This document shows, one piece after another, positions 51,884 through 60,488 of a stretch of 64,000 nucleotides of DNA. The stretch's first letter is position 1. Each line of letters starts with the position of its first letter. Position numbers and translations under genes: made by a program. The notes beneath the pieces were generated by a model. That model was given only the letters and a program-made list of their open reading frames with translations. It did not search any database and had not been told where the DNA came from. The DNA is from Paenalcaligenes sp035301625 (GTDB lineage Bacteria; Pseudomonadota; Gammaproteobacteria; Burkholderiales; Burkholderiaceae_B), in the NCBI GenBank assembly GCA_035301625.1, contig DATGTW010000071.1:19846-83845 (forward strand). The letters are read 5' to 3'.

Positions 51884-53103
51884 ATACGAGTCGCTTCTTT
51901 CATGCCTTGTTTGCAGCTGTGGTGGCGGGAGTAATCATTGCTCCGATTTTTGGTTTTCAAATTATTCGAGCAGGGGCCACAATCCATTTAGAAACACGTT
52001 GGGACTATATTTGGGGGGGTATGCTGGCTGTGTTTGCAGTGCAAATACTGCGGCCTTACTTGATTAAACCTTTGCAAACCCGTCTCAAGCCCTTTGAGTT
52101 ACCAAGCATGAATCCCCGTGTGCGCAATAGCCTGATTTTGATGCTGGTGTTATTAGCCATGATCTGGCCCTTTTTTTCCGGACGGGCCCAAGTCGATATC
52201 GCAACACTGGTGCTTATTTACGTCATGTTGGCTTTGGGGCTCAATATTGTTGTGGGTTTTGCGGGTTTGCTGGATTTAGGTTTCGTGGGTTTTTACGCCG
52301 TAGGTGCTTATACCTATGCGCTACTTTATCACTGGGCTGATTGGGGTTTTTGGGCCTCTTTACCAGCTGCGGGGGCCATGGCTGCCCTGTTTGGCTATTT
52401 ACTGGGTTTTCCGGTGCTGCGTTTGCGGGGTGATTATCTGGCCATTGTGACTCTGGGTTTTGGCGAAATTATCCGTCTGCTATTAATTAACCTGTATCCA
52501 GTGACCGGTGGGCCGGATGGCATTGCAGGCATTCCCAAGCCAACTTTTTTTGGTTTTCCCATGTCGCGGCGTGCGCCTGAAGGGCAAACCACCTTTCATG
52601 AGTTGATGGGCTGGAAGTTTAATAACTTTGATGTCATTGTTTATCTGTATATATTAGCCTTGATTTTAGCCCTAATCACGCTATTTGTGTCTAATCGTCT
52701 TATTCGTATGCCTATTGGCCGAGCTTGGGAGGCACTACGCGAGGACGAAATTGCTTGCCGCTCGTTAGGATTGAATCCAACAGGTATCAAACTATCTGCT
52801 TTTACCATTGGCGCGATGTTTGCGGGTTTTGGTGGGGCGTTTTTTGCTGCCCGACAAGGGCTGGTGAATCCTGAATCATTTACTTTTATAGAGTCTGCTC
52901 TCATCCTGGCTGTGGTAGTGCTCGGTGGAATGGGTTCTCAGGTGGGGGTGATACTGGCCGCGGTAGTACTCACTGTCCTGCCCGAGGTTGCACGACAGTT
53001 TGCGGAGTATCGCATGCTTATTTTTGGATTAGTGATGGTCCTGATGATGGTCTGGCGTCCTCAGGGGTTATTGCCAGCGAAACGACCGCAGGTGGAGCTC
53101 TAG
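51880..53103 (+). CDS. livM: Branched-chain amino acid ABC transporter permease LivM
   Basis: 407 residues, about ten helices. An N-terminal extension of two or so helices (1-85) precedes the conserved core LALGLNIVVGFAGLLDLGFVGFYAVGAY. The C-terminus has GMFAGFGGAFFAARQGLVNPESF and the LIV permease loop GGMGSQVG. ATGA overlap with livH; livG starts one base after the stop. Confidence 0.95.
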   Translation: MNTSRFFHALFAAVVAGVIIAPIFGFQIIRAGATIHLETRWDYIWGGMLAVFAVQILRPYLIKPLQTRLKPFELPSMNPRVRNSLILMLVLLAMIWPFFSGRAQVDIATLVLIYVMLALGLNIVVGFAGLLDLGFVGFYAVGAYTYALLYHWADWGFWASLPAAGAMAALFGYLLGFPVLRLRGDYLAIVTLGFGEIIRLLLINLYPVTGGPDGIAGIPKPTFFGFPMSRRAPEGQTTFHELMGWKFNNFDVIVYLYILALILALITLFVSNRLIRMPIGRAWEALREDEIACRSLGLNPTGIKLSAFTIGAMFAGFGGAFFAARQGLVNPESFTFIESALILAVVVLGGMGSQVGVILAAVVLTVLPEVARQFAEYRMLIFGLVMVLMMVWRPQGLLPAKRPQVEL

Positions 53104-53104
53104 T

Positions 53105-53959
53105 ATGAGTTTAAGTTCAGAACTTAGAAAGCAACTCGCCGATGCAGCTCAAAAGAACCCGCATTTACAGGAATCGAGTGATCCAAATCTAAAGGGGCAG
53201 CCGCTTTTACGTGTTAGAAAGCTATGTATGCGTTTTGGTGGGCTGCTGGCCGTTGATAATGTTGAATTTGATTTACTACCACAACAAGTATTTGGCATTA
53301 TCGGTCCTAATGGGGCTGGAAAAACAACGGTATTTAATTGTATTAGTGGCTTTTATCGTGCTACTCAGGGAGAGATCTATCTAGAGAATCACGCCTTGCA
53401 CGGCCTCTCTAGTCATCGTATTGCCCAGCTGGGGGTTGTGCGTACTTTCCAAAATGTACGTTTATTTAAACAACTCACCGTACTTGAAAATTTATTGGTA
53501 GCACAGCATCAAAGAATTAATACCAGCTTGATAGCAGGCCTCCTTAAAAGTGCGAGCTATAGACGTTCCGAAGAACAAGCGCTAGCACGGGCCGTAGAAT
53601 GGCTTGATTATATGCAGCTACGTCCTTATGCCAATCGTGAAGCCGGTAACTTAGCCTATGGTCACCAACGCCGCCTGGAAATTGCACGTTGCATGATCAC
53701 AAACCCTCGGGTGCTTATGTTAGATGAGCCTGCCGCTGGCCTTAATCCACGCGAAAAGGGGGCACTCAAGGATCTGATTTATCAGCTGAGCCAAGAGATG
53801 GGGGTCACTGTTTTACTCATTGAGCATGATATGAGCTTGGTCATGGGCATTAGTGATGAAATTTTGGTCATGGAATACGGCAAACCTATTGCCCAAGGGG
53901 TGCCCGAAGAAATCCAACAAGACCCGCGCGTCATCAAAGCTTATTTGGGCGAGGAATAA
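53105..53959 (+). CDS. livG: Branched-chain amino acid ABC transporter ATPase LivG
   Basis: 284 residues. About 25 extra polar residues precede the ATPase domain. Walker A GPNGAGKTT, signature region NLAYGHQRRLEIARCM (the usual LSGGQ is replaced by LAYGH, normal for LivG), Walker B VLMLDEPAAGLNP. Acts with LivF on LivHM. Confidence 0.95.
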   Translation: MSLSSELRKQLADAAQKNPHLQESSDPNLKGQPLLRVRKLCMRFGGLLAVDNVEFDLLPQQVFGIIGPNGAGKTTVFNCISGFYRATQGEIYLENHALHGLSSHRIAQLGVVRTFQNVRLFKQLTVLENLLVAQHQRINTSLIAGLLKSASYRRSEEQALARAVEWLDYMQLRPYANREAGNLAYGHQRRLEIARCMITNPRVLMLDEPAAGLNPREKGALKDLIYQLSQEMGVTVLLIEHDMSLVMGISDEILVMEYGKPIAQGVPEEIQQDPRVIKAYLGEE

Positions 53960-53960
53960 T

Positions 53961-54677
53961 ATGCTGCAGTTACAAAATGTCAGTACTTTTTATGGAGCTA
54001 TACAGGCGCTTGATGAGGTATCACTGACCGTTGACCAAGGGGAAATTGTCACCTTGATAGGTGCTAATGGGGCTGGTAAGACGACTATGCTGATGACCAT
54101 TTGCGGATCGCCTCGTGCCCGCGATGGAAATATCACTTTTGAGGGGCAGGATATCACCATGATGCCGACCCATATGATTATGCGTGCAGGTATTGCTATC
54201 TCTCCTGAGGGGCGGCGTGTTTTTCCTGATCTTACCGTTTCAGAAAATTTAAAGATGGGGGGGTTCTTTCTTGGTAAAGGGGAATTGATTGATTCTGAGG
54301 CCCATGTGTACGAGCTTTTTCCTCGCTTAAAAGAGCGTATAAATCAACGAGCAGGTACGATGTCAGGGGGTGAGCAGCAGATGCTGGCGATCGGGCGTGC
54401 GTTGATGACACGTCCTCGTTTACTGCTATTGGATGAGCCAACACTTGGATTGGCACCATTAATTATTGCGCAAATATTTGAAATTATCGAGACCATTCGA
54501 ACAGAAGGTATTACTGTGTTTTTGGTCGAACAAAATGCCCACAAAGCCCTACAGGTCGCGGATCGCGGTTATGTTTTAGAAAACGGCCGAGTGGTACTAC
54601 AAGGCTCGGGCAAAGAGCTTTTGAATAATGACGATGTACAAAATGCCTATCTAGGTGGCACCATAGGGGATGCCTAA
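53961..54677 (+). CDS. livF: Branched-chain amino acid ABC transporter ATPase LivF
   Basis: 238 residues from the ATG at 53961, one base after the livG stop. A longer reading upstream lies inside livG. Walker A GANGAGKTT, signature MSGGEQQMLAIGRAL, Walker B LLLDEPTLGLAP. Closes livHMGF. Confidence 0.95.
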   Translation: MLQLQNVSTFYGAIQALDEVSLTVDQGEIVTLIGANGAGKTTMLMTICGSPRARDGNITFEGQDITMMPTHMIMRAGIAISPEGRRVFPDLTVSENLKMGGFFLGKGELIDSEAHVYELFPRLKERINQRAGTMSGGEQQMLAIGRALMTRPRLLLLDEPTLGLAPLIIAQIFEIIETIRTEGITVFLVEQNAHKALQVADRGYVLENGRVVLQGSGKELLNNDDVQNAYLGGTIGDA

Positions 54678-54695
54678 TAATAGGAGTGCTATGCA

Positions 54696-55652
54696 ATGAA
54701 GATAGTGTTTTTAGACGCAAATACATTGGTTCCCGAGCTCGAGTGGCCCCCATTCGAGTTTTCAAATGATTACGTTTCCTATTCAAATACCCAGCCATCA
54801 CAGGTGACTGAACGTATTGCAGATGCACAGATAGTTATCAGCAACAAGGTACCCATCAGTGCCAAAGATATAACCGCCGCAACTAGACTTAGGCATATTG
54901 CAATCCCAGCCACAGGCTACAATCATATTGATATACAGGCTTGCACTAATGCAGGCGTTAGTGTCAGCAATGTTCGCGATTATGCCAAAGAAGCTGTTTC
55001 TGAGCACTGTCTTGCTTTGTTATTCGCCCTTGGTCGTAGTGTGGTGCCATACCATTTATCTGTGGGCAGGGGCCGCTGGCAAGAGGTTGGATTATTTAGT
55101 TATTTTGATTACCCGATCATGCAAATCCAAGGCGCTACATTAGGTATCATCGGAGCTGGCACATTGGGTAGGGCCTTTGCCGAGCGTGCCGAGGCATTAG
55201 GTATGCGCGTACTTTACGCAGAACACCAAGGGGCAGCACAGGTGCGTCATGGCTATACAAGGTTTGAAGAGGTGCTCGCCACAGCAGATGTCTTGAGCTT
55301 ACACTGCCCACTGAATGAAAGTACAGCACATTTGCTCAACGCGGATACTTTTGCTCTTATGGCAAAAAAACCCCTGATCATTAATTCTTCGAGAGGTGGA
55401 TTGATTGATCCTGATGCCTTAGTTGCTGCTATTGATACTGGTCAAATTAGGGGCGCGGCTATTGATGTTGTCGAGGAAGAGCCCCCTGCGTTTGATCACC
55501 CTTATATGAGCTTGATGGATCGTCCAAATTTTATTATGACGCCTCATGTTGCTTGGGCTAGCAAGCCAGCCATGCGCCAACTCGAGCAGCAGGTAATAAA
55601 AAATATTCATGCCTTTGTTCAAGGCCAGCCGTTGAATTTAATTGAGTCTTAA
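54696..55652 (+). CDS. D-isomer-specific 2-hydroxyacid dehydrogenase
   Basis: 318 residues. NAD-binding GIIGAGTLGRAFAERAEALG. The catalytic triad is present: Arg in INSSRGGLIDPDAL, Glu in VVEEEPP, His in MTPHVAWASK. Most like glycerate/hydroxypyruvate reductases (HprA). It is shorter than PdxB (about 380) and lacks its C-terminal dimerisation domain. TAGGAG precedes the ATG. Placed after livF, 18 bp away, and two genes ahead of an erythrose-4-phosphate-dehydrogenase-like gene. Substrate not determined by sequence. Confidence 0.85.
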   Translation: MKIVFLDANTLVPELEWPPFEFSNDYVSYSNTQPSQVTERIADAQIVISNKVPISAKDITAATRLRHIAIPATGYNHIDIQACTNAGVSVSNVRDYAKEAVSEHCLALLFALGRSVVPYHLSVGRGRWQEVGLFSYFDYPIMQIQGATLGIIGAGTLGRAFAERAEALGMRVLYAEHQGAAQVRHGYTRFEEVLATADVLSLHCPLNESTAHLLNADTFALMAKKPLIINSSRGGLIDPDALVAAIDTGQIRGAAIDVVEEEPPAFDHPYMSLMDRPNFIMTPHVAWASKPAMRQLEQQVIKNIHAFVQGQPLNLIES

Positions 55653-55658
55653 GTTTCT

Positions 55659-56435
55659 ATGTCCCCCAAAATCAGTGAATTGTTTGATTTAACGGGCAAA
55701 CGTGCGCTAATTACGGGCTCGTCCCAAGGACTGGGTTGGGCCATTGCACAATCAATGGCACAGCAGGGCGCACACATCATTTTAAATGGCCGGAATAAAC
55801 AGCAATTACTTGATCGGATGCAGCAATTACGAGCATCCGGATATGATGCGGATATTTTTTGCCAAGATATCGCTCAACAGCAATGCGGCCAGCAATTCAA
55901 ATTGTTATGCGAGCGATTGGGCAGCCCTCATATCTTGGTCAATTGTGTAGGTGTGCGCTTGCGGCAAAGCTTATCTGGTAGCACTGATGATGAAATAGAG
56001 TCGCTGCTACAAACTAACTTGACCTCTTTAGTGCTATTATCGCGTCGTGCTGCCTTGGCCATGAAGCAGCAAGGGCAGGGCGGACGGATTATTAATTTGT
56101 CTTCTATTGCTGGCCGTTTAGCGCGTACCGAGGACACCATTTATCCCATTGCTAAACAGGGGGTCGAGGCTTTAGTACGCGCTTTGGCCGTGGAATTTGG
56201 ACCAGACGGTATTACGAGTAATGGTATTGCCCCTGGGACTTTTGCGACTGAATCTAATGAACTGCTAGCGCGTGATCCCATCAAAGGTCCTCAAGTGATT
56301 GGTAGGAACCCCTTGCAGCGTTGGGCTGAGCCACATGAAATAGCCGGTGCGGCCGTGTTTTTAGCCTCGAATTCGGCTTCTTATGTAAATGGTCATATAC
56401 TGGTAGTAGATGGCGGTTTTTCCATTGCGTTTTAG
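55659..56435 (+). CDS. Short-chain dehydrogenase/reductase (SDR)
   Basis: 258 residues, classical SDR. Coenzyme motif ITGSSQGLGWAIA, active-site Ser in NLSSIAG, and the YxxxK motif as YPIAK. The usual NNAG is NCVG here. The closest recognisable type is gluconate 5-dehydrogenase-like / 3-oxoacyl-ACP reductase-like; substrate unknown. Six bp after the hydroxyacid dehydrogenase and five before the next gene, so all three are probably one transcript. Confidence 0.85.
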   Translation: MSPKISELFDLTGKRALITGSSQGLGWAIAQSMAQQGAHIILNGRNKQQLLDRMQQLRASGYDADIFCQDIAQQQCGQQFKLLCERLGSPHILVNCVGVRLRQSLSGSTDDEIESLLQTNLTSLVLLSRRAALAMKQQGQGGRIINLSSIAGRLARTEDTIYPIAKQGVEALVRALAVEFGPDGITSNGIAPGTFATESNELLARDPIKGPQVIGRNPLQRWAEPHEIAGAAVFLASNSASYVNGHILVVDGGFSIAF

Positions 56436-56440
56436 GTATT

Positions 56441-57475
56441 ATGCTGAATCAACCCATTAGAATTGCAATTAACGGTTTTGGTCGGATCGGGCGCTGCGTG
56501 TTGCGCGCTATTTACGAACAACGGCTCACCCATAGAATTCAAGTCGTACACATTAATGAGCCCGCTAATATAGAGACTATTGCTCACCTGACACGGTTTG
56601 ATAGTACACATGGTGTGTTTCCCGGTAATGTGGATTTCGACGAACAACGACTGTATATCAACGGGCATCCTATCACCGTCAGCCATAGCACTGATCCTGA
56701 CGAGGTTGACTGGGGTGCGCTTAAACTCGATATGCTGCTAGAGTGCTCGGGTGCTTTTGCTGAACGCGAACAGTTAGAACGTTTTATCAAAAATGGCTGC
56801 CCTCGCTTACTGCTTTCTAATCCTGGTTCTGGGGCTGCCGAGGTCGATTACACGGTCGTACTAGGGGTCAATGATCAAGGTCTCAATGGCAATCAAAAAA
56901 TAGTTTCCAATGCCTCGTGCACTACAAATGCAATTGTACCTATTTTGCTAGCGCTAAATCAGGCATACAGTATCGAGGCTGCCTACCTCACAACTTTGCA
57001 TTCTGTGATGAACGATCAGCCCATGATCGATGGATATCATAACTCTGACCTCCGTCGTACACGTTCCGCGCTGCAGTCAATGATTCCTGTGTCTACTGGG
57101 TTAGCACGTGGCGTTGAGCGCCTCCTACCCGAATTACAAGGTAAAGTGACAGCCAAGGCTGTGCGCGTACCCATCTTAAATGTCTCGGCTATTGATCTCA
57201 TTACTCAGCTCAAGGAAAAGCCCTCGCGCGATGAAATTAACGCGATGTTCAAATCTGCAGCCCAACAAAAGCCCCATTTATTGGCTTATTCTGAAAAACC
57301 GCATGCCTCTATTGATTTTAATCACGATGCTCATTCTTGTATTGTTGATGGCAGTCAAACCCAAGCTAAGCGTAGTGGCTTAGTCAATGTATTTGTGTGG
57401 TTTGATAATGAGTGGGCTTTTGCTAATCGCATGCTGGATATTTGTCAAATCTGGGCACGCCAATTTATTAAATAG
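56441..57475 (+). CDS. epd: D-erythrose-4-phosphate dehydrogenase-like (GAPDH superfamily)
   Basis: 344 residues. The GAPDH fold is clear (INGFGRIGRCVLRAIYE, catalytic Cys in SNASCTTNAIVP). Details follow E. coli Epd more than GapA: HSVMNDQPMIDGYHNSDLRRTR, the IPVSTGLARGVERLLPEL segment, VPILNVSAIDLI and DFNHDAHSCIVDGSQTQ. Epd oxidises erythrose-4-phosphate to 4-phosphoerythronate for pyridoxal phosphate synthesis. A GAPDH role remains possible. Third gene of a run of three dehydrogenases; no pgk or tkt beside it. Confidence 0.72.
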   Translation: MLNQPIRIAINGFGRIGRCVLRAIYEQRLTHRIQVVHINEPANIETIAHLTRFDSTHGVFPGNVDFDEQRLYINGHPITVSHSTDPDEVDWGALKLDMLLECSGAFAEREQLERFIKNGCPRLLLSNPGSGAAEVDYTVVLGVNDQGLNGNQKIVSNASCTTNAIVPILLALNQAYSIEAAYLTTLHSVMNDQPMIDGYHNSDLRRTRSALQSMIPVSTGLARGVERLLPELQGKVTAKAVRVPILNVSAIDLITQLKEKPSRDEINAMFKSAAQQKPHLLAYSEKPHASIDFNHDAHSCIVDGSQTQAKRSGLVNVFVWFDNEWAFANRMLDICQIWARQFIK

Positions 57476-57629
57476 AAATACGACCTGAGGATTCTGGTGC
57501 CCACAGAGCTTGAGTAGATCTGCAAAACAAAGTTTAATAGTAACGATGTATCAGGTTGAGTACTCTGCTGTATCGCCTGGACTCTCTGTTCTCTCACCTC
57601 AACATGATTTATAAAAAGGAAGCCTAATC

Positions 57630-59036
57630 ATGCAAAGCACACGCACTGAATATGACTCCATGGGGGCCATTGAAGTCCCAGCTAACCGCTATTGGGGAGC
57701 ACAGACAGAACGTTCCATACATAATTTTCCTATTGGCGTTGCACGATTTAAGCAAAGTCCAATTTTAATTGAGTCACTGGGGATTTTGAAAAAAAGTGCC
57801 GCGCAAGCCAATGCAGAGTTAGATGAGTTACCTGACGATGTCGCTAAATTAATCCAAGAGGCTGCACAAGAGGTTATTGACGGCAAGCATATCGATGAGT
57901 TTCCTTTGGTTGTTTTTCAAACAGGCTCAGGCACCCAAAGCAACATGAATAGCAATGAGGTTATTGCTAACCGTGCCATCGAGATTGCTGGAGGTGAAAT
58001 GGGCAGCAAGAAACCCGTTCATCCCAATGACCATGTAAATCGTGGGCAATCTTCAAATGATACCTTTCCCACCGCTATGTATATTGCGGTAGCGCTGGCA
58101 ACTCAGCGTCACCTGTTTCCACAGGTGCAAGCGTTACGTGATACCTTGCAAAAGCTCTCTGAGCGCTACGAAGAGGTAGTCAAAGTTGGGCGCACCCATT
58201 TGCAGGATGCAACCCCCGTCACTTTAGGCCAAGAGATTGGTAGTTGGGTAGCTCAGATTGACTACTCATTGGTTCATCTCAATGAACAACTCAATGGTAT
58301 TTATGAGTTAGCCATTGGTGGTACAGCAGTAGGTACTGGGCTTAATGCTCACCCAAAGTTTGGCGAGCTGACAGCCAAATACATTGCCGAACACACCAAG
58401 CTGCCTTTTGTAAGTGCAAAGAATAAATTCTTTGCTTTAGCTGCCCATGATGCATTAGTTAATTATTCAGCATCACTACGTACATTGGCTGGCGCGTTAC
58501 TCAAAATGGCTAATGATGTGCGTTGGCTAGCCAGTGGCCCACGATGCGGGATTGGAGAGATCAATATTCCTGAAAATGAGCCCGGCTCATCTATCATGCC
58601 AGGCAAAGTTAACCCGACCCAAGCAGAAGCTTTGACAATGGTTTGCGCGCAGGTGTTTGGAAATGATGCGACCGTGGCCTTTGCGGGCAGTCAGGGCAAC
58701 TTTCAGCTGAATGTGTACAAACCCGTGATGGTGCATAACGTGCTTGAAAGTATTGAGTTGCTCGCTGATGCTTGCGCAGCTTTTGATGAGCACTGCGCTC
58801 AAGGAATAACACCTAATGCCGAACGGATTGAGCATAACCTCAACCAGAATTTAATGCTAGTGACCGCACTTAACCGCCATATTGGCTATGATTTAGCAGC
58901 TAAAATTGCCAAATATGCACATGAAAATAAGATGAATCTCAAAGATGCGGCTATTGAAGTCGGTGAGATCACAGCCGAGCAGTACGACGAATGGGTTAAC
59001 CCATTGGCAATGACCTCTAACGAACCAACCTCATAG
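57630..59036 (+). CDS. fumC: Fumarate hydratase class II
   Basis: Fumarate to malate in the TCA cycle, iron-independent. 468 residues. Motifs: GSGTQSNMNSNEVIANRA, VHPNDHVNRGQSSNDTFPTA, KVGRTHLQDATPVTLGQE, and the family signature GSSIMPGKVNPTQAEA. AAAAAGGAAGCC precedes the ATG. A strong terminator follows. Confidence 0.98.
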   Translation: MQSTRTEYDSMGAIEVPANRYWGAQTERSIHNFPIGVARFKQSPILIESLGILKKSAAQANAELDELPDDVAKLIQEAAQEVIDGKHIDEFPLVVFQTGSGTQSNMNSNEVIANRAIEIAGGEMGSKKPVHPNDHVNRGQSSNDTFPTAMYIAVALATQRHLFPQVQALRDTLQKLSERYEEVVKVGRTHLQDATPVTLGQEIGSWVAQIDYSLVHLNEQLNGIYELAIGGTAVGTGLNAHPKFGELTAKYIAEHTKLPFVSAKNKFFALAAHDALVNYSASLRTLAGALLKMANDVRWLASGPRCGIGEINIPENEPGSSIMPGKVNPTQAEALTMVCAQVFGNDATVAFAGSQGNFQLNVYKPVMVHNVLESIELLADACAAFDEHCAQGITPNAERIEHNLNQNLMLVTALNRHIGYDLAAKIAKYAHENKMNLKDAAIEVGEITAEQYDEWVNPLAMTSNEPTS

Positions 59037-59063
59037 AGTAATAATATAAAACCCGTCCAATAA

Positions 59064-59104
59064 AAAAGGCCCCAAAAAGCTGTCTGGTTTTTGGGGTCTT
59101 TTCT
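59064..59104. terminator. Bidirectional terminator between fumC and uspA
   Basis: CCCCAAAAA (59070-59078) / TTTTTGGGG (59088-59096) with a 9-nt loop, flanked by AAAAAAGG on the left and TCTTTTCTTT on the right. It can terminate both fumC (plus) and uspA (minus). Confidence 0.85.
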
Positions 59105-59161
59105 TTGATTCTTTAACAGTTTTATTTTGGTATTAACTTCTTTACCGGGCTTGCTTTTTAG

Positions 59162-59587
59162 CTATTTGACCAGTGTTAATGGAATATCTATGGCCTGAAT
59201 GATCTTGGTGGTTACTGAACCTAGAAATAATCCTGGTACTGCGCCAAGACCACGTGTGCCCATGATTGCATGGGTGCAACCATGGTCCTGAATATAATTT
59301 TGTACGCTATCTTCAAGTTCGCCCACCACAACACTTTTTTTGATCTTGACTGGTGCATCAGTGATTAGGTCTTTGGCTTTTTCCATGACCAGGCGGCCTT
59401 CTTCACTGTAATACTCATCGAGCACCTCTTGAGAGAAGAGTCTAGCGGCACGCCGTGGGGTAATCGCGATTTGTACATTAACAATGTGCACGGTAGCCTC
59501 ATCAACCAGCTTGGCATATTCAAATGCCTGCTCTATAGCACGCAGTGAGGGTTCAGAACCATCGATAAGAACTAAAATATTTTTCAT
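59162..59587 (-). CDS. uspA: Universal stress protein (ATP-binding Usp)
   Basis: 141 residues from the ATG at 59587 (MKNILVLIDGSEPSLRAIEQ), which has AAGGA 8 bp upstream; an in-frame ATG three codons earlier overlaps that site. The nucleotide-binding motif G-2x-G-9x-G-S is present as GTRG...LGS near the C-terminus, so this is an ATP-binding UspA-type protein. Upstream lies a FNR-like palindrome. Physiological role unknown. Confidence 0.92.
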   Translation of the reverse strand: MKNILVLIDGSEPSLRAIEQAFEYAKLVDEATVHIVNVQIAITPRRAARLFSQEVLDEYYSEEGRLVMEKAKDLITDAPVKIKKSVVVGELEDSVQNYIQDHGCTHAIMGTRGLGAVPGLFLGSVTTKIIQAIDIPLTLVK

Positions 59588-59658
59588 ATAGTGCATCCTT
59601 TTTTAAATTTTGGTTTTAGCTACACATTAAAGTTTAAACTCGGTCGTTATTTACTTTG

Positions 59659-59672
59659 ATGATAAAAATCAT
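59659..59672. promoter_or_regulatory. FNR/ANR-like inverted repeat upstream of uspA
   Basis: ATGAT-AAAA-ATCAT against the consensus TTGAT-N4-ATCAA: only the outermost base of each half differs. It lies about 78 bp upstream of the uspA start codon. A redox role would fit the adjacent cytochrome c, but the match is imperfect in AT-rich DNA. Confidence 0.35.
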
Positions 59673-59871
59673 TTGTTATCTAATTAACCACTGAAATAGT
59701 AGTAATCAAATATTATATATCATTAAGCATAATGAGGCATGCAACAAAACATACAAAAATCACTTTAGAATTACAGCAGCAACGGCCACTGTGGCAATCT
59801 ATCCCTCATTTAGTTGATTAAAAGCAATTAATTATAAGTTAATCGTATAGCCACTACTATGTGTATGGGGT

Positions 59872-59953
59872 TTAGCACTCATCCAATAAAAGGTTGTGCT
59901 AAAATTGCCAATGTTAAGGGTTATCGAGGGCTAAGGATTAGCACTCATTCCAA
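59872..59953. repeat. Two direct repeats TTAGCACTCAT upstream of cytochrome c gene
   Basis: Copies begin at 59872 (TTAGCACTCATCCAATA) and 59938 (TTAGCACTCATTCCAAATA). They share 11 identical bases, then a near-identical CCAA-TA; spacing is 66 bp. A partial inverted copy GTGCTAA follows the first. Probably binding sites for one regulator of the cytochrome gene. Confidence 0.5.
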
Positions 59954-59995
59954 ATAGCTATGCGTCTGTACCACACCCGTTTAGGAGTATGATTC

Positions 59996-60331
59996 ATGAG
60001 ATTAAAAGTTTTAAGTTTAGCATTACCGCTAGCTTTATTCGCTGGTGGTGCATCGGCAGAGGTCGCCGACATTGAAAAAATCAACGAGATTTTACAAAAC
60101 AACGCCTGTTTTGCATGTCACAAAGTTGATGAAAAGGTCGTAGGCCCTGCTTATCAGGAGGTCGCTGAAGAGTATGCAGACGACCCTGATTATAAAGACA
60201 CACTAGCCAAGCACATCAAAGAGGGCAGCCAAGGTATTTGGGGGCCGGTGCCCATGCCGCCAAACGCTAATGTATCTGACGAAGATCTAACGATCATCGT
60301 GGATTGGATCATGGCTGGTGCTCCGCATTAA
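59996..60331 (+). CDS. Class I cytochrome c (c-551/c-552-like), periplasmic
   Basis: 111 residues. Signal peptide MRLKVLSLALPLALFAGGAS, cleaved after ASA near 22. One heme site CFACH (Cys residues near 38 and 41) and a plausible Met axial ligand in GPVPMPPN near 85. The mature size, about 9-10 kDa, fits small soluble electron carriers. TAGGAG precedes the ATG. A strong terminator follows, so it is likely monocistronic. Electron donor and acceptor cannot be assigned from sequence. Confidence 0.92.
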   Translation: MRLKVLSLALPLALFAGGASAEVADIEKINEILQNNACFACHKVDEKVVGPAYQEVAEEYADDPDYKDTLAKHIKEGSQGIWGPVPMPPNANVSDEDLTIIVDWIMAGAPH

Positions 60332-60368
60332 TAATATTTATAAATAATAAATATAATTTGTGCGATTT

Positions 60369-60400
60369 AAAAGAGGAAGTGCTTAGTCACTTCCTTTTTT
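60369..60400 (+). terminator. Rho-independent terminator after cytochrome c gene
   Basis: GGAAGTG (60375-60381) / CACTTCC (60388-60394) with loop CTTAGT, followed by TTTTTT. Preceding AAAAGA extends the stem. Clear terminator. Confidence 0.9.
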
Positions 60401-60488
60401 GTGCGCGGCATCTATTAGTGCTTCATAAATGTAGCGCCATTAGCGGGGGCCAAATGACCTTATATGAGCGCGATTTTCAGCTATTTGT

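Larger units (their letters stand above)
59588..59995. other. AT-rich intergenic region, no gene
   Basis: About 400 bp between divergent uspA and the cytochrome c gene. It holds an inverted repeat ATGAT-AAAA-ATCAT (59659-59672), which resembles an FNR box with one mismatch per half. It also holds two direct copies of TTAGCACTCAT (59872 and 59938), 66 bp apart. No RNA gene or coding frame was recognised. Confidence 0.6.

Noticed and set aside
56441..57475. Plain GapA (glycolytic GAPDH) call
   Set aside because: Residues around the phosphate-binding region (HSVMNDQPMIDGYH) and the C-terminal DFNHDAHS resemble Epd more closely. GAPDH activity is kept as an alternative.
59872..59946. TTAGCACTC as a CIRCE element
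   Set aside because: CIRCE is an inverted repeat with a 9-bp spacer. These are direct copies 66 bp apart, and the downstream gene is not a chaperone.
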